Shown: positions 8,811-17,797, counted from the first letter of the stretch. The stretch: DNA of 64,000 nt from Haloplanus natans DSM 17983 (GCF_000427685.1 NZ_KE386573.1:1534938-1598937); one strand, 5' to 3'. Numbers and translations: made by a program. Notes: generated by a model not told the origin, from the sequence alone.

Positions 8811-8862
8811 TCGGTCGCCCCCTCCCGAAGGATTATGCGGTCGGCGCACCCGGTGAGTGGAT

Positions 8863-10173
8863 ATGCACGCCGACCCTCAGCCGCTCGTCCCGCTCGCTCG
8901 CTCGCTCCGGGTAGGCGACCGGCGACCGACCGCGCTGGTCGACGACCTGTGTGACCGGCTCGACGCCGTCGACGACGAGGTGTCCGCCTTCCTCCCCGAA
9001 CCCGGCCGCCGCAACCGGCTGATCCGGGAGGCAACCGCACTCGACGCCCGCCACGACAACCCCGCCGGCCGGCCGCCGCTGTTCGGCGTCCCCGTCGGTG
9101 TCAAAGACATCTTCCACGTCGACGGCTACCTCACCGAGGCGGGGTCGTCGGTGCCGCCGGCGGCCATCACCGGCGCCGAGTCGACGGCTGTCACCCGCCT
9201 CCGCGACGCCGGCGCGCTCCACATGGGCAAGGCCCACACCACCGAATTCGCGTACTTCGACCCGCCACCGACCCGGAACCCGAACGACCTCGAGCACACA
9301 CCGGGCGGCTCCTCGAGCGGGTCGGCCGCCGCCGTCGCCGCCGGGTGCTGTCCGCTCGCGCTCGGCTCCCAGACCATCGGCTCCGTGATCCGGCCGGCGG
9401 CGTTCTGCGGTGTCGTCGGCTACAAACCCAGCTACGGTCGGATTCCGATGGACGGCGTCGTCCCCTTCGCGCCCTCCGTCGATCACGTCGGTACTTTCAC
9501 CGCCGACGTGGCCGGCGCGGCCCGCGCCGCGAGCGTGCTCTGTGACGGCTGGGAACCGGTCGCTCCCGACGACCCGCCGGTCGTTGGCGTGGTCGAAGGG
9601 CCGTACGTCGAGCAGGCGACTCCGGCGGGGCGGGCGGGTGTCGACGTCGGCGCCGACGCCCTCGACGCGGCGGGCTACGAGGTTCGGCGCGTCCCGATGC
9701 TTTCGGATATCGACGACGTGAACGAGAGTCATAACGCGCTCGCGGCGGCGGAGTTCGCGCTCACGCACGCGGAGTGGCATGCCGAGTACGGCGAGGCGTA
9801 CGCTCCGGAGACGGTTGGACTGATCGAGGAGGGTCGGTCGGTCGGCGTCGACGAACTCGCCGACGCCCGCGCCGCCCGTCTCGAACTTCGCGACCGGATC
9901 GGCGAGCGCGCTCGCGAGGCGGGGGTCGACCTGCTGTGTTCGCCCGCCGCCCCCGGTCCGGCGCCCGAGAGCATCGACGACACCGGCGATCCGATCATGA
10001 ACTTGCCGTGGACCAACGCCGGCGTCCCCGCGCTGACGGTCCCGTGCGGTCGGGTGGGAGACCTGCCGCTTGGCCTGCAGGTTCTCGCGCCCTTCGGCGG
10101 CGACGAGTCGTTGCTGGCGTGGGGAGAGGATATCGCCGCCGCCGTCGCCGACATCGGCGACTTAAGTGGCTGA
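8863..10173 (+). CDS. amidase signature family enzyme
   Basis: 436 residues. The Ser-cisSer-Lys catalytic set is visible: Lys81 in GVKDIF, cis-Ser in GGSSSGSAA (about 149-156) and the nucleophile Ser174 in QTIGSVIRPAA. These enzymes hydrolyse C-N amide bonds, and the family includes GatA. There are no gatB/gatC genes beside it and the C-terminal half is divergent, so this is more likely a small-amide hydrolase than the tRNA amidotransferase. The ATG at 8863 is preferred to the GTG at 8857. It ends one base from the convergent lipoprotein gene. Confidence 0.9.
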   Translation: MHADPQPLVPLARSLRVGDRRPTALVDDLCDRLDAVDDEVSAFLPEPGRRNRLIREATALDARHDNPAGRPPLFGVPVGVKDIFHVDGYLTEAGSSVPPAAITGAESTAVTRLRDAGALHMGKAHTTEFAYFDPPPTRNPNDLEHTPGGSSSGSAAAVAAGCCPLALGSQTIGSVIRPAAFCGVVGYKPSYGRIPMDGVVPFAPSVDHVGTFTADVAGAARAASVLCDGWEPVAPDDPPVVGVVEGPYVEQATPAGRAGVDVGADALDAAGYEVRRVPMLSDIDDVNESHNALAAAEFALTHAEWHAEYGEAYAPETVGLIEEGRSVGVDELADARAARLELRDRIGERAREAGVDLLCSPAAPGPAPESIDDTGDPIMNLPWTNAGVPALTVPCGRVGDLPLGLQVLAPFGGDESLLAWGEDIAAAVADIGDLSG

Positions 10174-10665
10174 TTACGCCGTTTCCGTTCCGGTGCCGCC
10201 CGCCGTCCCCGTCCCGGCCTGGGCCTGCGCTTGCTCGAACGTCGCCGCCGGGAAGAGGCCGCTCACCTCCTCGAACGCGAGCGTCTCGATCAGCGCGGCC
10301 GGGTCGCCCGAGACGAGCAAGACGCCGAACTGTGCAACGGTGTTGTCGACGCTGACCGAGACGTTGCCCGTCCGGTTTCGGAACGTGTCGACGGCGTTCC
10401 GGGTCAGTTCGGTCCGCCGGCGCTGAAACTGGGCCTGTGCCTGCTGTGGGTCGAGTTCACCCGACTGGACCTGCGACTGAATCTCGGACTGGAGCTCTTG
10501 GAGCGACTGCCGGTCGGGCCGGACCGCGAGTGTCACCGTCGCCGGCTCCGCACCGCCGCCACCCTCGCCTTGATGGTTCGAGAGCGCGCTACAGCCAGCC
10601 AACGAGGCGGCAGTCCCCGTGCCGGCGAGTTGGAGAAACTGTCGTCGGCCCGTATCGTCGAACAT
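10174..10665 (-). CDS. Tat-exported lipoprotein of unknown function
   Basis: 163 residues. A twin-arginine signal (TGRRQFLQLAG) is followed by a hydrophobic stretch and the lipobox LAGC, so the mature protein is likely lipid-anchored outside the cell. A Gln-rich helical middle segment (about residues 55-95) is followed by a compact domain (VSVSVDNTVAQFGVLLVSGDP) and a Gly/Thr linker-like tail. No enzyme motif is seen. Confidence 0.85.
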   Translation of the reverse strand: MFDDTGRRQFLQLAGTGTAASLAGCSALSNHQGEGGGGAEPATVTLAVRPDRQSLQELQSEIQSQVQSGELDPQQAQAQFQRRRTELTRNAVDTFRNRTGNVSVSVDNTVAQFGVLLVSGDPAALIETLAFEEVSGLFPAATFEQAQAQAGTGTAGGTGTETA

Positions 10666-11098
10666 GCCCCGGATGTTAGTGACGAGGAATAAAATCCCCC
10701 GGCTCTTGGGTTCGTGGCCGTGTCGAACCCCGGTTTGGACCCGGACGGGAGACGTTTTCCACGACCCTTACGGCTGTGCTGGGGGTACCAGGTTCCCGAA
10801 CCCCGTTCATACGAGGTCCGGTAGTTGGCCTTCACGCCCTCCCGCAGATGGCGGTCGGGTAGTGGGTCGCTGCGGTTCTCCGTCGAGGCGTGTTCCTCGG
10901 CCCCGTGTTACCGGGACTTCGGTCGTACCTCTCGTCCGATCCGCTCCGTTCGGAGCGGGCCGGTCGTCCGGTGAGTCCCCGTGGCTCTCCCCGTACAGCG
11001 GTGTACGTTACCGAATATCATAACCGTTTCGACGGTCGATCCCGGCGACGGAAAATCGGTGGCTTGAACCCCGGTGGTCGTCTACGACCGCAGTGCGT
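10666..11098. other. 433-bp stretch without a convincing gene
   Basis: No ORF here has haloarchaeal codon character. It contains a near-perfect hairpin ccgctccg-tt-cggagcgg (10941-10958) and tatcataacc (11016-11025), which could be the tRNA-Leu promoter. RNase P RNA was considered, but its conserved core was not found. It could hold an unannotated stable RNA. Confidence 0.5.
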
Positions 11099-11182
11099 GC
11101 GAGGGTAGCCAAGCCTGGAAACGGCGGCGGACTCAAGATCCGCTCCTGTAGAGGTCCAAGGGTTCAAATCCCTTCCCTCGCA
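11099..11182 (+). tRNA. tRNA-Leu (anticodon CAA)
   Basis: 84 nt, class II. The acceptor stem gcgaggg/ccctcgc is perfect with discriminator A. The anticodon stem gcgga/tccgc encloses loop ctcaaga with CAA at 11134-11136, which reads UUG. A long variable arm precedes the T arm with ggttcaaatcc. CCA is not encoded and there is no intron. A 23-bp copy of its 3' end (11161-11183) recurs at 11259-11281. Confidence 0.95.
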
Positions 11183-11258
11183 TGTTGGACGCGAGCGATA
11201 CGCGAGCGCCCCGCTGCGACGAGGGGATTTGAAGCAGGGAGGACGCACGTCCGACCGT

Positions 11259-11281
11259 GGTTCAAATCCCTTCCCTCGCAT
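11259..11281 (+). repeat. duplicated 3' end of tRNA-Leu (att-like)
   Basis: An exact copy of 11161-11183, the T-arm 3' half, acceptor strand and first downstream base of tRNA-Leu. A partial inverted copy (gaggggatttgaa, 11221-11233) lies between the two, and an 11-bp match (cttccctcgca, 11329-11339) follows. Typical of scars left by tRNA-targeting integrases, but no integrase is present. Confidence 0.75.
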
Positions 11282-11387
11282 CGCTCCGGTCCACACCGGA
11301 AGATGCGGAAGACCGCCCTCGGAGCGCTCTTCCCTCGCAACACTCTACCAGACACCCTCCGAGCGGCGACGCCGAACAGCCCCCCGA

Positions 11388-11397
11388 TTCATACTTT
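11388..11397 (+). promoter_or_regulatory. TATA box of the CetZ gene
   Basis: ttcatacttt is centred about 28 nt before the ATG at 11420, which predicts a leaderless transcript and supports that start over the longer open frame beginning inside tRNA-Leu. Confidence 0.5.
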
Positions 11398-11419
11398 CCG
11401 CATCCGTACGCGTCAGGTG

Positions 11420-12586
11420 ATGAAATTCGCGCTCGTCGGCGTCGGCCAGGCTGGAGGGAAAGTGATGGAGGCGATCATGGCGTACGACGACCGGACGGGG
11501 GTGGGCTTCGTCGCCGACGCCATCGCCGTCAACACCGCCCGGGCGGACCTGATCGGCCTCGAAACGACGCCGCTCGACCGTCGAATCCTCGTCGGCGGCA
11601 CCCGTCTCAAGGGCCACGGCACGGGCGCGGACAACGAACTCGGCGCCGACGTGGCGAGCGAGGATCTGGACGAGGTGATGCGCGCCGTCGATGGCGTCGC
11701 GGTCCACGACATCGACGCCTTTCTGGTCGTCGCCGGCCTCGGGGGCGGGACGGGAAGCGGCGCGGCACCCGTCATCGCGCGCGAACTGCGGCGCCGATAC
11801 ACCGAACCCGTCTACGGTCTCGGCATCCTCCCCGGTCGCACCGAGGGGAGCATCTACTCGCTCAACGCCGCCCGCTCGTTCGTGACGTTCGTCGATCAGG
11901 TGGACAACCTGCTGTTGTTCGACAACGACGCCTGGCGCGAGGGCGGCGAGAGCCTTCGGACGGGCTACGACCGACTCAACGACGAACTCGCCCGTCGGTT
12001 GGGCGTCCTCTTCTCCGCGGGCGAGGTGCGCGAAGGGCAGGCGGTCGGCGAGTCGGTCGTCGACGCCAGCGAGATCATCAACACGCTGGGAAGCGGCGGG
12101 ATCTCGACGATCGGCTACGCCGCGACGGCAGTCGATCGCCCGAAGGCGCGCCTGTTCGCCCGACGGACGCCGGCACCCGACGTTGGCGACGCGACCAACC
12201 GAGTGCTCTCGACGGTCCGCCGGGCGGCGCTCGGCCGCCTGACACTGCCCTGTGAACTCGCGGGGGCCGAACGCGCCCTTCTCGTCGTCGCCGGCCCGCC
12301 GGAGTATCTGGACCGTCGCGGCATCGAACGCGCGCGCCGCTGGATCGAGGAGACGACAGGGAGCATGGAGGTTCGGGGCGGCGACTACCCCCTCGACTCG
12401 GACTACGTCGCAGCCGTCGTGCTGTTCTCGGGGCTCTCCAACGTGCCACGGATCGAGGAACTGAAAGGCGTCGCCGTCGAGACGCAGCGCCGAATGCGCG
12501 AAATCGAGGCCGAGGCGCCCGAAGGGTTGCGTGACCTCACCTGGAGCGGCGACGGCGACGAGGGGGACCTCGATCCCCTGTTCTGA
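11420..12586 (+). CDS. cetZ: CetZ-family tubulin-like GTPase
   Basis: 388 residues. The N-terminus FALVGVGQAGGKVMEAI has the CetZ form of the first nucleotide loop. The tubulin/FtsZ signature GGGTGSG is at residues 108-114. Segment NDELARRLG and the catalytic-loop region follow. CetZ proteins assemble with GTP and control haloarchaeal cell shape and motility rather than division itself. The ORF is open far upstream through the tRNA and its repeats, but the ATG at 11420 matches the family start and a TATA box 28 nt upstream. Which CetZ paralogue this is cannot be decided here. Confidence 0.92.
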   Translation: MKFALVGVGQAGGKVMEAIMAYDDRTGVGFVADAIAVNTARADLIGLETTPLDRRILVGGTRLKGHGTGADNELGADVASEDLDEVMRAVDGVAVHDIDAFLVVAGLGGGTGSGAAPVIARELRRRYTEPVYGLGILPGRTEGSIYSLNAARSFVTFVDQVDNLLLFDNDAWREGGESLRTGYDRLNDELARRLGVLFSAGEVREGQAVGESVVDASEIINTLGSGGISTIGYAATAVDRPKARLFARRTPAPDVGDATNRVLSTVRRAALGRLTLPCELAGAERALLVVAGPPEYLDRRGIERARRWIEETTGSMEVRGGDYPLDSDYVAAVVLFSGLSNVPRIEELKGVAVETQRRMREIEAEAPEGLRDLTWSGDGDEGDLDPLF

Positions 12587-12707
12587 CACGGTTGTCAGTC
12601 GTCGGTCCCGGCTATCGTCGACCACGGGACCGGCGTCCGCCGGGACGCAGTCACCACGATCAGTCCGAGGGGAAGGGCTATGCCCTCAAATGTCATTGTA
12701 TTGGTGT

Positions 12708-13733
12708 ATGAGGGACGGGGACGTGAGCAAGACGGACGGTCGTCTCCCGGAGGGGTGCAATCCCCGGGAGACGCCAGGAATCAAGACGCGGGTAGTGAAC
12801 TGGTGGCACGACCGCGGCAGTAGCGGAGCGTACGATCGTCTCGACGGCGCGCTGACGGCGTACTGTGTGGAGTTCGGCGCGTTGCTGGACGACCTGGATC
12901 GGCTCGAAGCGGCGTCGGACGGCGGGTCGACGGCGGTCGACCGGGACTTCGCGGCGCACGTCGAGGCGTTGCTCGACCAGTCGTCGCGGAACCTCCAGCG
13001 GGGACACGTCGATCAGGCGTGGGTCTGCTTTCACGCCGCACGACGGGTCGATCTCTACGGCTACGCGGCGTGTGACCGACTGAGCGACGGGGAGACGACG
13101 CTGGTTCGGGAGCGAGCGATGGAGATCAACCGCGAGGCGACCGAGCGCCTGAGCGGCTGGCGGGCAAGGGCCGTCTCGGACCTCCTGCTCGACCGGAGCG
13201 GACAGGTTCGGCGGGACCCGTCGATCCACGCGGTGATGTGGGCCCGCCGGCTCGTCGACGAGGCGAATCAGGCAAACCACGCGAAGCGACGCTATCTCCA
13301 GCGGCAGTTGCGCTACTTGCTCGGGTTCGGCATCGTCGCGCTGACGGCGTTCATGTCCGGCGTGACGCGGGTGAACCCCTTCGTGTCGCCGGATGTGACG
13401 CTTCCGGTCTTTGCGCTCTACATCCCGCTGGTCGGTGCGCTCGGCGCGTCCCTGTTCGGCGTGCGCTCGGCATCGAAGACCGCCACGTCGGCGAACGTTC
13501 CCCAGAATTTCACGCCGCTCGGAGTGGTGTTAGCCCGCGTGTTCATCGGCAGCCTCTCGGCTGTCGCGCTGTATCTGGGACTGACGGCGGGGATCATCGA
13601 CGTGGTCGACGGCGGGACGCTCTCTCCCGCGCTCCTGTTGCTCGTGGCGTTCGCCGCGGGCTACTCCGAGCGGCTGGCGCCGCAGGCGGTCGAGCGGGTG
13701 GCGGGGATCACCGGTCGCACGGAGTCCACCTGA
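12708..13733 (+). CDS. membrane protein with a helical soluble domain
   Basis: 341 residues. Residues about 25-190 are soluble and helix-rich, with regular Glu/Arg and repeated Leu (ALTAYCVEFGALLDDLDRLE...). Residues about 200-330 contain four hydrophobic helices (YLLGFGIVALTAFMSGV, LPVFALYIPLVGALGASLFGV, ARVFIGSLSAVALYLGL, ALLLLVAFAAGYSE). I do not recognise the family. An in-frame ATG at 12690 would add six residues. Confidence 0.8.
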   Translation: MRDGDVSKTDGRLPEGCNPRETPGIKTRVVNWWHDRGSSGAYDRLDGALTAYCVEFGALLDDLDRLEAASDGGSTAVDRDFAAHVEALLDQSSRNLQRGHVDQAWVCFHAARRVDLYGYAACDRLSDGETTLVRERAMEINREATERLSGWRARAVSDLLLDRSGQVRRDPSIHAVMWARRLVDEANQANHAKRRYLQRQLRYLLGFGIVALTAFMSGVTRVNPFVSPDVTLPVFALYIPLVGALGASLFGVRSASKTATSANVPQNFTPLGVVLARVFIGSLSAVALYLGLTAGIIDVVDGGTLSPALLLLVAFAAGYSERLAPQAVERVAGITGRTEST

Positions 13734-13781
13734 CGCCCCCGAAGCGCGGGTCTTAACCTCCCACGCCGGTAACGGTGGATA

Positions 13782-14816
13782 ATGAGTCAGGACGCGTCTA
13801 CCGAGGGGGACCTCCGGAATACGGGGATGTCGCTCAAACACGACCGGGAGTGGGACTACGAACTCGACCGCATCGTGGAGGCGGTCGAGGAGCGCAACGC
13901 CACGAAGGTCGGCCTGCAGTTCCCGGAGGGCCTGAAGCGTCGCGGCCCCGCCGTCGCCGACGACCTTCGGGCGCTCACCGACGACGACGTGACCTACATG
14001 CTCTCGGGCCAGCCCTGTTACGGCGCCTGCGATCTTGACACCTACCTCATGCGCCGGACGGACGTGTTCGTCCACTTCGGCCACTCGCCGATGAAGGAGT
14101 CGGACAAGATCATCTACGTCCCCCTGTTCTCGAACGTCGATCCGTTCCCGATGATGGAAGACGCCGTCGCGGAACTCCCCGAGGACGACGTGGGTCTGGT
14201 CACGACGGCCCAGCACATGAACCTCTTCGGTGACATGAAGGCGTGGCTGGAAGACGAGGGCTACACCGTCCACACCCGCAAGGGAGACGACCGGCTCACC
14301 CACGAGGGTCAGGTACTCGGCTGTAACTACGCCTCCGCCGACATCGACGCCGATCAGGTGCTCTACGTCGGCGGCGGGAAGTTCCACCCGCTCGGACTGG
14401 CGATGGAACATCCAGACAAGAAAGTCGTCATCTGTGATCCCGTCAACAACGTCGTCACCGTCGCGGACACGGAGAAGTTCATGAAACAGCGCTACGGCGC
14501 CGTCCACCGCGCGATGGACGCCGAGAAGTGGGGCGTCATCTTCTGTACGAAGATCGGGCAGGGCCGCTGGGACATGGCGGAGGAGATCGTCGACGACAAC
14601 GACGACGCCTACCTCATCACGATGGACGAGGTGACGCCGGATCGCCTGCGCAACTTCGATATGGACGCCTTCGTCAACACCGGCTGTCCACGCATCACGA
14701 CCGACGACGGCCCGCAGTTCCACAAGCCGATGCTCACGCCGGGCGAGTACCGCATCGCCGTCGGCGACGAACCCCTCGACTCCCTCTCGTTCGATACGTT
14801 CCACGGCACCTGGTGA
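13782..14816 (+). CDS. dph2: diphthamide synthase subunit Dph2
   Basis: 344 residues. Archaeal Dph2 is a homodimeric [4Fe-4S] enzyme that transfers the 3-amino-3-carboxypropyl group of SAM to a histidine of translation factor EF-2, the first step of diphthamide synthesis. The three cluster cysteines expected from the three-domain fold are visible at Cys79 (with Cys83) in GQPCYGACD, Cys181 in LGCNYAS and Cys302 in NTGCPRI. N-terminal KVGLQFPEGL is also a family hallmark. Start from the ATG at 13782. Confidence 0.95.
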   Translation: MSQDASTEGDLRNTGMSLKHDREWDYELDRIVEAVEERNATKVGLQFPEGLKRRGPAVADDLRALTDDDVTYMLSGQPCYGACDLDTYLMRRTDVFVHFGHSPMKESDKIIYVPLFSNVDPFPMMEDAVAELPEDDVGLVTTAQHMNLFGDMKAWLEDEGYTVHTRKGDDRLTHEGQVLGCNYASADIDADQVLYVGGGKFHPLGLAMEHPDKKVVICDPVNNVVTVADTEKFMKQRYGAVHRAMDAEKWGVIFCTKIGQGRWDMAEEIVDDNDDAYLITMDEVTPDRLRNFDMDAFVNTGCPRITTDDGPQFHKPMLTPGEYRIAVGDEPLDSLSFDTFHGTW

Positions 14817-14856
14817 GCGCGGCCACGCTTTTTAGGTCACTGTCCTTCCTTCCGGT

Positions 14857-15270
14857 ATGGAGTGTGACCCCATCGGCACCGTGTCCACCCCCTTCGAGAC
14901 GACGAGCGAGGCACCCCGGCAGGGATTTCGCGACGCGGCCGAGGGCGTCGTCACTATCGACCCCGCGTACCGCGAGGGACTGAGCGGCTTCGACGGCGAC
15001 CGGATCGTGGTGGTGTGGTGGGCCGACCGCGCCGATCGATCGGTGTTGACGCTCGACCGGAACCCCGTCCGCGGCGTCTTCACATCGCGCTCGCCGGCCC
15101 GGCCGAACCCGGTCTGTATCACCGAGTGTGCCGTCGAGACGGTCGACCCAGCGGCCGGCCGTCTCCGCCTTCGTGGCGTCGACATGGCCGACGGCAGTCC
15201 CGTGATCGATCTGAAAGTCCCCGTCGACGTTCAGTGTTGGGCAGCCGACGGGGCCGACGACTCCACGTAG
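14857..15270 (+). CDS. trmO: TrmO/TsaA-type tRNA methyltransferase
   Basis: 137 residues, a single TsaA beta-barrel domain. PIGTVSTPFE at the start, VFTSRSPARPNPV (about 70-82) and DGSPVIDLKVPV (near 110) match the family. TrmO N6-methylates t6A37 in threonine tRNAs using SAM. The C-terminal extension of bacterial TrmO is absent, as in many archaeal versions. The last 40 bp overlap the convergent LOG-like gene. Confidence 0.85.
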   Translation: MECDPIGTVSTPFETTSEAPRQGFRDAAEGVVTIDPAYREGLSGFDGDRIVVVWWADRADRSVLTLDRNPVRGVFTSRSPARPNPVCITECAVETVDPAAGRLRLRGVDMADGSPVIDLKVPVDVQCWAADGADDST

Positions 15271-15689
15271 TCGACGGCGTCCCCCGGCGTGTCGACGGCT
15301 TCGACGCCGGGCGCGTCGTGGGTTCCCAGGCCCGCCACGGGCCGGTCGAAGACGCCCGCGAACCCGAGTTCCGAGAGCGTCCCCGCACCGCCGTCGATGG
15401 CGATGACCGCGTCGCCGTTCATGACCACGAGCGCGTTCCGGGCGTGGCCCAGCCCCGTCGCCACCGCGGTGTCGACGTACTCGTTGGCGTCGCTCCGGTC
15501 CGCCGTCGGGAGGATGCCGATCGTCTCGCCACCGGCGTCGTGAGCCCCCGCACAGACCGTCTCCATGACGCCGCCGAGGCCGCCACAGACGACGACGTGC
15601 CCCCGCTCTGCGAGCAGGCGACCGACCGTCCGGGCGCGCTCGGCCGTCGGTTCGTCGATGCGACTCCCGCCGATGACGCTGACGCGCAT
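15231..15689 (-). CDS. TIGR00725/LOG-like Rossmann protein
   Basis: 152 residues. MRVSVIGGS begins a Rossmann-like fold, followed by VVCGGLGGVMETVCAGAHDAGG (split here) and AIDGGAGTLSEL. The last resembles the PGGxGTxxE nucleotide site of LOG/MoCo-carrier proteins but lacks its usual first Pro. Members bind nucleotides, and some are cytokinin-type phosphoribohydrolases. The ATG at 15689 is chosen because translation upstream is Arg/Pro-rich and unlike the family. Confidence 0.8.
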   Translation of the reverse strand: MRVSVIGGSRIDEPTAERARTVGRLLAERGHVVVCGGLGGVMETVCAGAHDAGGETIGILPTADRSDANEYVDTAVATGLGHARNALVVMNGDAVIAIDGGAGTLSELGFAGVFDRPVAGLGTHDAPGVEAVDTPGDAVDYVESSAPSAAQH

Positions 15690-15780
15690 GGGTGGTCGTC
15701 GCCGAGCGTCGGGGTATAGCTTTGGCCCTCCGTCCGGTCGTCTCACCACTTTTATCCGTTCGGTGCGCCCCTCGTTGGGT

Positions 15781-16677
15781 ATGTCAGCGGTTCAGTCCCT
15801 CCGGACGGCGGTCGACGCGCTCTCGCGCAACCCCGTCCTCTTCCTCGGTGGCCTCGTCTACGCGCTCGTCGTCCTGCCACAGCGCGCCCTCCAGCTCGCG
15901 TCGGTTCCGCTCGCGCCCGCCGCGCTCCAGTTACTCACCTTCTTGATGACGCCCTTCGTCGTCGCCGGGGTGGTCGGACTGGCCCGTGAGGCACTCGACG
16001 GCGACGCGTCGTTCGGGACGCTCACCGAGACGGGGACGGCCCGGTACGTCGACCTCCTGCTCGGCACCCTCGTCGAGTTCGGCATCCAGTTGCTCTTCGG
16101 CGTCGCGTTCGTCGTGCTTGCCCTCCTCGTCGTCGCCGCCGGCGGGGGATCGGTCGGTCCGGTCGGCATCCTCGGCGCGGTCCTCGGGGTCCTTCTCGCG
16201 CTCGCGTACCTCGTCGTCCTCTTTCTCATCCAGTTTTACCCCGTCCTCGTCGTCGTCGACGGCGCGGGTCCCGCCGACGCGGTCACCGGGAGCGTCGGGT
16301 TCGTCCGGAGCAACGTCGTGAGCACGCTCGGCTACAGTGTGATCACGGTCGTCCTGGGTGGCCTCGCGGCCCTCCCCGTCTCCGGTTTCGCCGCCTATCG
16401 CTTCCTGACGACAGGGCCGGGTGCGGGGGACAGCCCCGGCCCCATCGGCGGCGGGATGAGCCCCGGCGGGCCTGGAGCGGACGGGACGCCGGAGCTAGCC
16501 GAACTGTTCGCCGGCGGGGGGCTCGGTCTCTCGACGCCCGAGGTGGTTGCGCTCGCTCTCGTCTCCGCGGCGACGACGACGCTGTTTTTCGCCCTCCGAC
16601 ACACCTACGCCACGGCGTTTTACCGGCGACACGGGCGCTCGGTAGAAGAGCGGGTACTCGACGACGACTGGGACTAA
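15781..16677 (+). CDS. multi-pass membrane protein, haloarchaeal family
   Basis: 298 residues with about six hydrophobic segments, and a Gly/Pro-rich extramembrane loop at about residues 215-245. N-terminal 'ALSRNPVLFLGGLVYALVV' and a mid-protein 'FVRSNVVSTLGYSVITVVLGGL' resemble haloarchaeal DUF7847-type proteins (tentative). Ends SVEERVLDDDWD. The stop overlaps the convergent NYN gene by three bases. Function unknown. Confidence 0.8.
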   Translation: MSAVQSLRTAVDALSRNPVLFLGGLVYALVVLPQRALQLASVPLAPAALQLLTFLMTPFVVAGVVGLAREALDGDASFGTLTETGTARYVDLLLGTLVEFGIQLLFGVAFVVLALLVVAAGGGSVGPVGILGAVLGVLLALAYLVVLFLIQFYPVLVVVDGAGPADAVTGSVGFVRSNVVSTLGYSVITVVLGGLAALPVSGFAAYRFLTTGPGAGDSPGPIGGGMSPGGPGADGTPELAELFAGGGLGLSTPEVVALALVSAATTTLFFALRHTYATAFYRRHGRSVEERVLDDDWD

Positions 16678-17213
16678 AGCAGGAACGTCTCCTCGCGCTC
16701 CGCGAGGTCGAGAAAGGAGTCAGCGGCGTCGACGAGTTCGTCGGCGGTCGAGGAGCCGAAGGCCATCACCTCGACCCGGACGCCCTCGTGGCGGAGGTGT
16801 GAACAGAGCCGCGAGAAGTCGCCGTCGCCGGTACACAACACCACGACGTCGGCGTGGTTCGCGAGCGTTACGGCGTCGAGGCTGATCCCCACGTCCCAGT
16901 CGGCTTTTTTGCTGCCGTCGCCGAAGGTTTTGATGTCCTTGATCTTCGTCTCGAAGCCGATCTCCTGGAGTGCCTCGAAGAAGCGCTCCTCCTCGGGGGA
17001 GTCGGCGCGGATGACGTAAGCGATGGCGCGCACGAGTTCGCGGTCGGAGACGCCTTTCGAGAGGAGCGCGGAGTAGTCGATGTTTCGGGAGTAGAGACTC
17101 TGGGCGGAGTGATAGAGGTTCTGCGCGTCCGCGAGCATCGCGACGCGCTGATTCTGGTGTATCTCGGTCACGTTGGCCTCAGTGGACGGCGCGCGACTAA
17201 ATTCCTTGCTCAT
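16674..17213 (-). CDS. NYN-domain (LabA/DUF88-like) putative RNase
   Basis: 179 residues. The PIN-like NYN fold is recognisable: VAMLADAQNLYHSAQ, DWDVGISLDAVTLANHADVVVLCTGDGDFSRLC (acidic residues of the active site, quoted across two segments) and GVRVEVMAFGSSTADELVDAADSFLDL. NYN proteins are metal-dependent ribonucleases. The ATG at 17213 follows an in-frame Arg-rich stretch that is not family-like. Strand opposite to both neighbours. Confidence 0.88.
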   Translation of the reverse strand: MSKEFSRAPSTEANVTEIHQNQRVAMLADAQNLYHSAQSLYSRNIDYSALLSKGVSDRELVRAIAYVIRADSPEEERFFEALQEIGFETKIKDIKTFGDGSKKADWDVGISLDAVTLANHADVVVLCTGDGDFSRLCSHLRHEGVRVEVMAFGSSTADELVDAADSFLDLAEREETFLL

Positions 17214-17267
17214 CGATCCGCAGGGCGATACGAGCGATTTAACCCGGCGGCGGCGACAGGACGGTGT

Positions 17268-17675
17268 ATGCGCACCGATCAGGCCGCCCCCGCGCTGGGC
17301 ATCCTCGGCTGTCTCGCGGTCGTCGTCACGCTCGCCCTCCCCTATCTCGTCTCGACCGGCTGGGGGAGCCAACTCGGGCGGTACTACGCCGCCGGTCCCC
17401 TCGGCGTCGGCGCGGTGCTCTTTTTCGCCCTCCTCGGGGTCGTGGTCTTTTCCGCGGGCGCGCGCGGTCGAACCGACGCGACGACGGCGGCGGGTATCTC
17501 GCTCGCTCTCGGCGTCGTTGCCCTCCTCGTCGCGCTCCTGTGGGCGGTGTCGGTGTCGCTCCAGCCCCTCTTCGGGTTTCCGGCGTCGTGGATCACCGAT
17601 CACCGCTGGTACGTCGTCGCCGTGACGGCGATCATACCCGCCGCCGCCGCCCTCTACGCGCGGTCGGTGCTCTAG
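17268..17675 (+). CDS. four-TM small membrane protein
   Basis: 135 residues with four predicted helices: LGILGCLAVVVTLALPYLV, VGAVLFFALLGVVVFSAGA, LALGVVALLVALLWAVSVSL and YVVAVTAIIPAAAALYA. The topology and N-terminus resemble a haloarchaeal family I recall as DUF7548 (tentative). No catalytic residues are evident. Starts 54 bp after the divergent NYN gene. Confidence 0.75.
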   Translation: MRTDQAAPALGILGCLAVVVTLALPYLVSTGWGSQLGRYYAAGPLGVGAVLFFALLGVVVFSAGARGRTDATTAAGISLALGVVALLVALLWAVSVSLQPLFGFPASWITDHRWYVVAVTAIIPAAAALYARSVL

Positions 17676-17797
17676 TGTCGTCGGGTATTGCCCGTTCCAT
17701 CGCCAGACGAGGTTCGATCGGGCGTGCGAGCCGTTCCAAACGCGACGATAGCATCGGCCCGGTTAACCCGGCGCCGACGGACCACCGAGTCGAAAGG

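Noticed and set aside
10680-11090. RNase P RNA candidate
   Set aside because: The conserved core (gaggaaagtc- and acagaa-type segments) could not be found.
11093-11419. Extended N-terminus for CetZ through tRNA-Leu and its repeats
   Set aside because: The CetZ family starts at MKFALVGVGQAGG, and a TATA box is 28 nt before that ATG.
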